A stretch of DNA of 53,790 nucleotides, from the NCBI GenBank assembly GCA_017519965.1, contig JAFWRK010000019.1, positions 1-53,790 on the forward strand, in the 5' to 3' direction. Each line of letters opens with the position of its first letter. Position 1 is the stretch's first letter. The notes below the pieces were generated by a model. The model was given only the letters and a program-made list of their open reading frames with translations. It did no database searches and was not told where the DNA came from. The DNA is from Bacilli bacterium (GTDB lineage: Bacteria > Bacillota_I > Bacilli_A > RF39 > UBA660). Below are positions 50,353-53,790 of this stretch, one piece after another. The position numbers and the translations under genes were made by a program.

Positions 50353-51618
50353 ATGAAAAATGATATTATTGCTTTAAATAGCAATAGCAATTATTACGTT
50401 TCAATTAAAAATTTATTTGATGCTTGTCAATATGTTTATAATAAACATAGTAAAGTATGTGATTATTTAAATTGTGGATTTTCTTTAAAGAATAATAGTA
50501 TTACTGACTATAATTTAGATCATTACGATTATATAAAAGACTGCTTAGTAGTATCTAGTCATAATCCTTTTGATCATTTTAGTAGCGACTATTATTATTT
50601 TAAATTAAATGGAGATAGTGTTGTTCCAGCTATTCCTTTAGAATCTATGGATAATAGAAATAATTATGATTATATTATATCTAATTATTGTGAAGAGATA
50701 ACTGACTCTATAATCTTATTAAGAGATTATAAAGACTTTAAAACAAGTACTTGTACAGATATTAAATTATTAGGTTCAAATTTTTTATTAAATATAAATT
50801 CTTATTGTATGGGTTTATCTTTATATTCTGGTGATAATGAAGTGTTTAATGTTGAGAAAAGTTATTATTTTAATACCAACGATTATAAGACTAATTCAGC
50901 TTTAATTCTAAATAATTTTAAGGAAAATGAAAAAGATATTATGAATAATAGTTATGTTAATATAAATGATTTACCTAATTGGTGTATAGATGGTATTTAT
51001 GAATATTCTAATAGAAACTTTTTTAATAGAATTAAACATAGATTTAATAAAACAATTTTATCTTCTGATATTATTGATAGACTAAAGCAACAAGAAAGAT
51101 TAAGTGAAAAAAAACAGCAAGACATTGATTTATTAATTGATGAAGCAAGTAAACTTATTAAAAAGGCAAGTTTATTATTTAATGAAGATGATTATAAAAG
51201 GTTTATTCTTGATGATTATTCTATTTTATTTGAAAAGAATGCTGATTATTTAGAGATTAGAAATCAATTTATACCACTTTTAAAGTATATTGATTTATCA
51301 TTAGTTCCTTTTGATAATGTTAAAGTATCTGGAATAGATTTTACTGATTCAAATGTTTATATAGATCCTCAAAAGATATATAACAAGGATTTAAGTAATT
51401 GTACTTTTGGAGATGCTGATAAAATGGATAATATTATTCCATTTAGTCTTTATACAAATTTTTCAGGAGTAGATTTAAGAGGAACAGTTATTAATGACCC
51501 TAATACTGAGTTTAAGTATAATCTAGATGGAGCAATTGTAGATGAAAATACATCTATCAATCTTGCAAATTGTTCTGGTAATGATAAAAAGAAATTATTA
51601 AAGAAAAAAAATATGTAA
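50353..51618 (+). CDS. Unknown protein with C-terminal pentapeptide-like domain, copy 1
   Basis: This 421-residue protein has no signal or membrane segment. The N-terminal ~290 residues are unfamiliar, with Tyr/Asn/Asp-rich strands. The last ~120 residues form a domain shared with the next gene: LLKYIDLSLVPFDNVKVSG, DPQKIYNKDLSNCTF, TNFSGVDLRGT and DGAIVDENT, with spacing of A(D/N)LxX-like units typical of pentapeptide solenoids. I recall this ending on various hypothetical proteins of gut Firmicutes, where it seems to be a common module on different N-termini. ATG at 50353 follows GTGGGG; an in-frame GTG at 50326 lacks a binding site. Function unknown. Confidence 0.6.
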   Translation: MKNDIIALNSNSNYYVSIKNLFDACQYVYNKHSKVCDYLNCGFSLKNNSITDYNLDHYDYIKDCLVVSSHNPFDHFSSDYYYFKLNGDSVVPAIPLESMDNRNNYDYIISNYCEEITDSIILLRDYKDFKTSTCTDIKLLGSNFLLNINSYCMGLSLYSGDNEVFNVEKSYYFNTNDYKTNSALILNNFKENEKDIMNNSYVNINDLPNWCIDGIYEYSNRNFFNRIKHRFNKTILSSDIIDRLKQQERLSEKKQQDIDLLIDEASKLIKKASLLFNEDDYKRFILDDYSILFEKNADYLEIRNQFIPLLKYIDLSLVPFDNVKVSGIDFTDSNVYIDPQKIYNKDLSNCTFGDADKMDNIIPFSLYTNFSGVDLRGTVINDPNTEFKYNLDGAIVDENTSINLANCSGNDKKKLLKKKNM

Positions 51619-51637
51619 TTTTTTACATATTTTTTTG
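51612..51637 (+). terminator. Terminator of paralogue 1
   Basis: ATATGTAA, TTTT, TTACATAT and a T-run. The same sequence follows paralogue 2 at 52915-52942, so the terminator was duplicated with the gene. Confidence 0.8.
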
Positions 51638-51669
51638 TGTAAAGAATTTTATTATTATATTTTGTTTTC

Positions 51670-51698
51670 TTGATAAAATGTGTTATTTTTGTTATAAC
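51670..51698 (+). promoter_or_regulatory. Promoter of paralogue 2
   Basis: TTGATA (51670-51675), 17 bases, TATAAC (51693-51698). Confidence 0.75.
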
Positions 51699-51723
51699 AT
51701 GCATGATTTATAGGAGTGGTTTT

Positions 51724-52923
51724 ATGGATAGTGATAAGATGGTTGTTTCTTTTAATGGCCTGTTTGATACTTGTAAAGATATTGAAAAAGATTATGAAGA
51801 TGACATTGATAAAATTGCTAATGATTCTGATTTGAATTTCTTCGGTTTATGTCAATTAAAATTTAGAGATTATAGTCCTAGACAAAAAATATTAGTTTTA
51901 TATGATGATGTTTTATCTCATTTAACAATTAATATAAGTAATATAAATGGATTTTTTAATATTAAAATGGATGACAATGAAGGGTATTATAAATTAAATC
52001 GTGATAAGGATGTGCTTGTTGCTCGATCTGTTAATATGATTGATAGTGTTATACAAAGAAATTGTGGTAAGATTATTGAGTATATTGATATGCTTGATAA
52101 TTATTATGAAAACTGTTTTACTTTAAAACCTATTAAATCTTGCGAGAATCCAAATTTCTATATTGAGATTTCAAATGAGTGTTTAACTTTGATAGATAGT
52201 ATTAATGATGTTTATATAAGAAAAAGTTATTATGATGACAGTATTGACTATGGTTATGCATGTAGAAATAGTTATAATAATGATTTATCATTAAGTGATT
52301 ATAATAAAAAAATAGATTTGTTACTTGATAATATTTATTTTGATGTTGATAGTTTACCTTTTTTATGTATAAAAAAATTAGATAAAAAACTAATAGATGT
52401 TATTAGAAAAGATGAAATAGTTAATATTAATAAAGAAAATATTAAGATTATTATCGGGGAAATAAATTTTCTTTTTGAGAAATTAGATTTATTTAGTGCA
52501 ATAGAAGGTGATTTTAATCGTATTTCAATATCTGATGAACAATTATTCAGAAAGAATGGTGATCATTTAGAAATAAAGGATTATTATATTCCGTATTTAA
52601 AGTACTTTGATTTATCAATTTTATCTTTTGATAATGTTGATGTTTCTGGAGTTGATTTTAGTGATACTAATATGTTTATGTTTAGTCCACAAAAAGTTTA
52701 TAGAAAAGATTTAAGTAATTGTACTTTTAAAAGTAATTCTATTAATAATGGAATTGTTCCTTTTGAATTCTTTTCAAATTTTAATGGCGTTAATTTAAGT
52801 GGTACAACAATAGTTGATGATAGTCCTTTTGGATTTTATTTAAGAGGTGCTATTACTGATAAAAATACTAATATAATTATTAATAAAAAGAAGAAACAAA
52901 AAGTAAAGAAAAAAAATATGTAA
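51724..52923 (+). CDS. Unknown protein with C-terminal pentapeptide-like domain, copy 2
   Basis: The 399-residue paralogue of the preceding protein shows the same overall order and shares the ending: YLKYFDLSILSFDNVDVSG, SPQKVYRKDLSNCTF, SNFNGVNLSGT and RGAITDKNT, then a Lys-rich tail. Both copies end in KKKNM followed by the same terminator. N-terminal halves are clearly related (both start with a FDTC/FDAC segment near residue 20-28) but diverged more than the C-terminal domain. Each has its own promoter. AGGAGTGG precedes the ATG at 51724. A C39-type exporter gene starts 71 bases downstream; functional connection is open. Confidence 0.62.
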   Translation: MDSDKMVVSFNGLFDTCKDIEKDYEDDIDKIANDSDLNFFGLCQLKFRDYSPRQKILVLYDDVLSHLTINISNINGFFNIKMDDNEGYYKLNRDKDVLVARSVNMIDSVIQRNCGKIIEYIDMLDNYYENCFTLKPIKSCENPNFYIEISNECLTLIDSINDVYIRKSYYDDSIDYGYACRNSYNNDLSLSDYNKKIDLLLDNIYFDVDSLPFLCIKKLDKKLIDVIRKDEIVNINKENIKIIIGEINFLFEKLDLFSAIEGDFNRISISDEQLFRKNGDHLEIKDYYIPYLKYFDLSILSFDNVDVSGVDFSDTNMFMFSPQKVYRKDLSNCTFKSNSINNGIVPFEFFSNFNGVNLSGTTIVDDSPFGFYLRGAITDKNTNIIINKKKKQKVKKKNM

Positions 52924-52942
52924 TTTTTTACATATTTTTTTT
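52915..52942 (+). terminator. Terminator of paralogue 2
   Basis: Same inverted repeat as at 51612-51637 with a slightly longer T-run. Confidence 0.8.
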
Positions 52943-52994
52943 GTGCTTTAAAAAAAACTTCGTAATATCATTATAGGAGGTGAGAGAAATAGCT

Positions 52995-53790
52995 ATGAAA
53001 GTTGTATTGCAGGAGGGACGAATGGATTGTGGTATCTGCTGCCTTTTGAGTATTATTCGATTTAATGGTGGTGATGTGTCGAAAGAATATCTTAGAAAGA
53101 TAACAAATACCAATAATGATGGAGTCTCTGCTTTCAATATTATCGAAGCATGTAAAAGTTTAGGAATAGAAGCTTATGGATTAAATGGAAATATTGATGA
53201 TATAGATTTAAAGTTACTTCCATGTATTGCTCATATAAATCTAGATAGAAATCGTCAACATTTTGTAGTTATATATAAAATAGATTCAAAAAAAATAACT
53301 ATTATGGATCCTTCATCTGGTAAAAGAGTTTTAAGTATATCTGAATTTAAATTGTTATCTTCTAATAATTATATTGTTTTACGTATTAAAAAAAAATTAC
53401 CTGTTTTTATTTCTTCTAAACAAATATTACGCTTGTTATTAATATTTATAAAAAAATATTCCATTCAGTTTATGTTTTTCATTTTCATTTCTTTGAATTT
53501 ATTATTAATTGATATACTTATCTCTTTTAATTTTAAATACATAATGTCTTATATAATTAACTATTATAATACTGTAAATTTAAATTTAATTATAATTGTG
53601 CTTTTATTCTTTATTTTTATATATGCTTTTTTATTTTATTTTAGTAGAAAAATATTATATAAACTTTTAATGATTTTTGATCAAGAATTAACTTTCAAAA
53701 CTATTAAACAATTACTCTTACTTCCTTATTATTATTTTAAAAATAGAACTACAGGAGAAATACTATCTAGGTTTAATGATTTAACAAATA
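52995..53790 (+). CDS. Peptidase-containing ABC exporter (C39 type), 3'-truncated
   Basis: The frame runs from ATG at 52995 off the right edge (265 codons seen). The N-terminal ~130 residues are a C39 Cys protease: Gln6, LQEGRMDCGICC with catalytic Cys12, QHFVVIY with His89 and IMDPSSGK with Asp105. Two hydrophobic segments follow, then LPYYYFKNRTTGEILSRFNDL, the start of the exporter's first cytoplasmic loop. Such transporters cleave double-glycine leaders of bacteriocins or signal peptides and export the mature peptide; the ATPase domain lies beyond the window. AGGAGGTGAG at 52975-52984 is the binding site. No leader-peptide gene was found upstream, so the substrate gene should be downstream or elsewhere. 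Confidence 0.9.
   Translation, partial: MKVVLQEGRMDCGICCLLSIIRFNGGDVSKEYLRKITNTNNDGVSAFNIIEACKSLGIEAYGLNGNIDDIDLKLLPCIAHINLDRNRQHFVVIYKIDSKKITIMDPSSGKRVLSISEFKLLSSNNYIVLRIKKKLPVFISSKQILRLLLIFIKKYSIQFMFFIFISLNLLLIDILISFNFKYIMSYIINYYNTVNLNLIIIVLLFFIFIYAFLFYFSRKILYKLLMIFDQELTFKTIKQLLLLPYYYFKNRTTGEILSRFNDLTN

Noticed and set aside
52928..53137. 69-residue minus-strand frame at the start of the exporter gene
   Set aside because: It overlaps the C39 catalytic segment encoded on the plus strand, which has motif support and a strong Shine-Dalgarno site.

Overview
The window comes from a very AT-rich member of the Bacillota (Firmicutes). Genes are packed on the plus strand with Gram-positive Shine-Dalgarno sites, SigmaA promoters and intrinsic terminators. 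The standard code applies: Trp is TGG, and TAA/TAG end nearly all genes. A SpoIIIAH-like protein, GerE and GerM point to an endospore-forming lineage. The size of the intergenic gaps, the family mix (type-2 IleRS, compact Pgi, C39 peptide exporter) and the base composition suggest an uncultured, probably gut-associated Bacilli/Clostridia relative; the exact taxon is inference.

Layout. 1-2893: end of a membrane protein, a GH73-type glucosaminidase and a membrane-anchored HExxH protease. 2917-4206: the standout locus, a ~640-nt structured RNA with a perfect TTGACA-17-TATAAT promoter and its own terminator, directly followed by an OapA-like membrane protein; I read this as OLE RNA plus OLE-associated protein A. 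4264-8198: ABC-F ATPase with one degenerate ATP site, membrane thioredoxin, PH-domain protein, exported protein. 8274-8431: tRNA-Cys and tRNA-Gly. 8583-11299: a minus-strand two-gene accessory module of unknown function, one gene of which has the only TGA stop I found. 11394-12260: candidate small RNA and two small unknown genes. 12556-14955: membrane protein with an N-terminal tandem repeat, then a frameshifted acyltransferase whose break lies in an (AT)7 tract (possible phase variation). 15124-19298: alpha/beta hydrolase, MurF, Ddl and a class-I glutamine amidotransferase. 19334-20045: tRNA-Lys (minus), then Ile, Asn, Glu and Ser.

20131-36147: a PP2C-like protein, a 2550-residue cyclic beta-1,2-glucan synthase, phosphoglucose isomerase, an unknown protein, PAP2 phosphatase, HAD protein, RluA-type pseudouridine synthase, NagZ-like lipoprotein and AsnRS. 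36210-40344: canonical PP2C, lipoprotein, HerA-like ATPase, SepF. 40390-44682: an isoleucine T-box leader (specifier AUC), a Na+/Ca2+-type exchanger and IleRS. 44749-48953: membrane thioredoxin, SDR reductase, YnbB-like PLP enzyme, then the sporulation trio. 49026-49102: tRNA-Arg. 49225-53790: coiled-coil membrane protein, two tandem paralogues sharing a C-terminal domain, and the 5' part of a C39-peptidase ABC exporter running off the end.

Recurring architecture: intrinsic terminators often sit directly in front of an extended -10 promoter (TGnTATAAT) with a very short leader, so the U-tract occupies the -35 region of the next unit. All calls are by reading; no database search was run.
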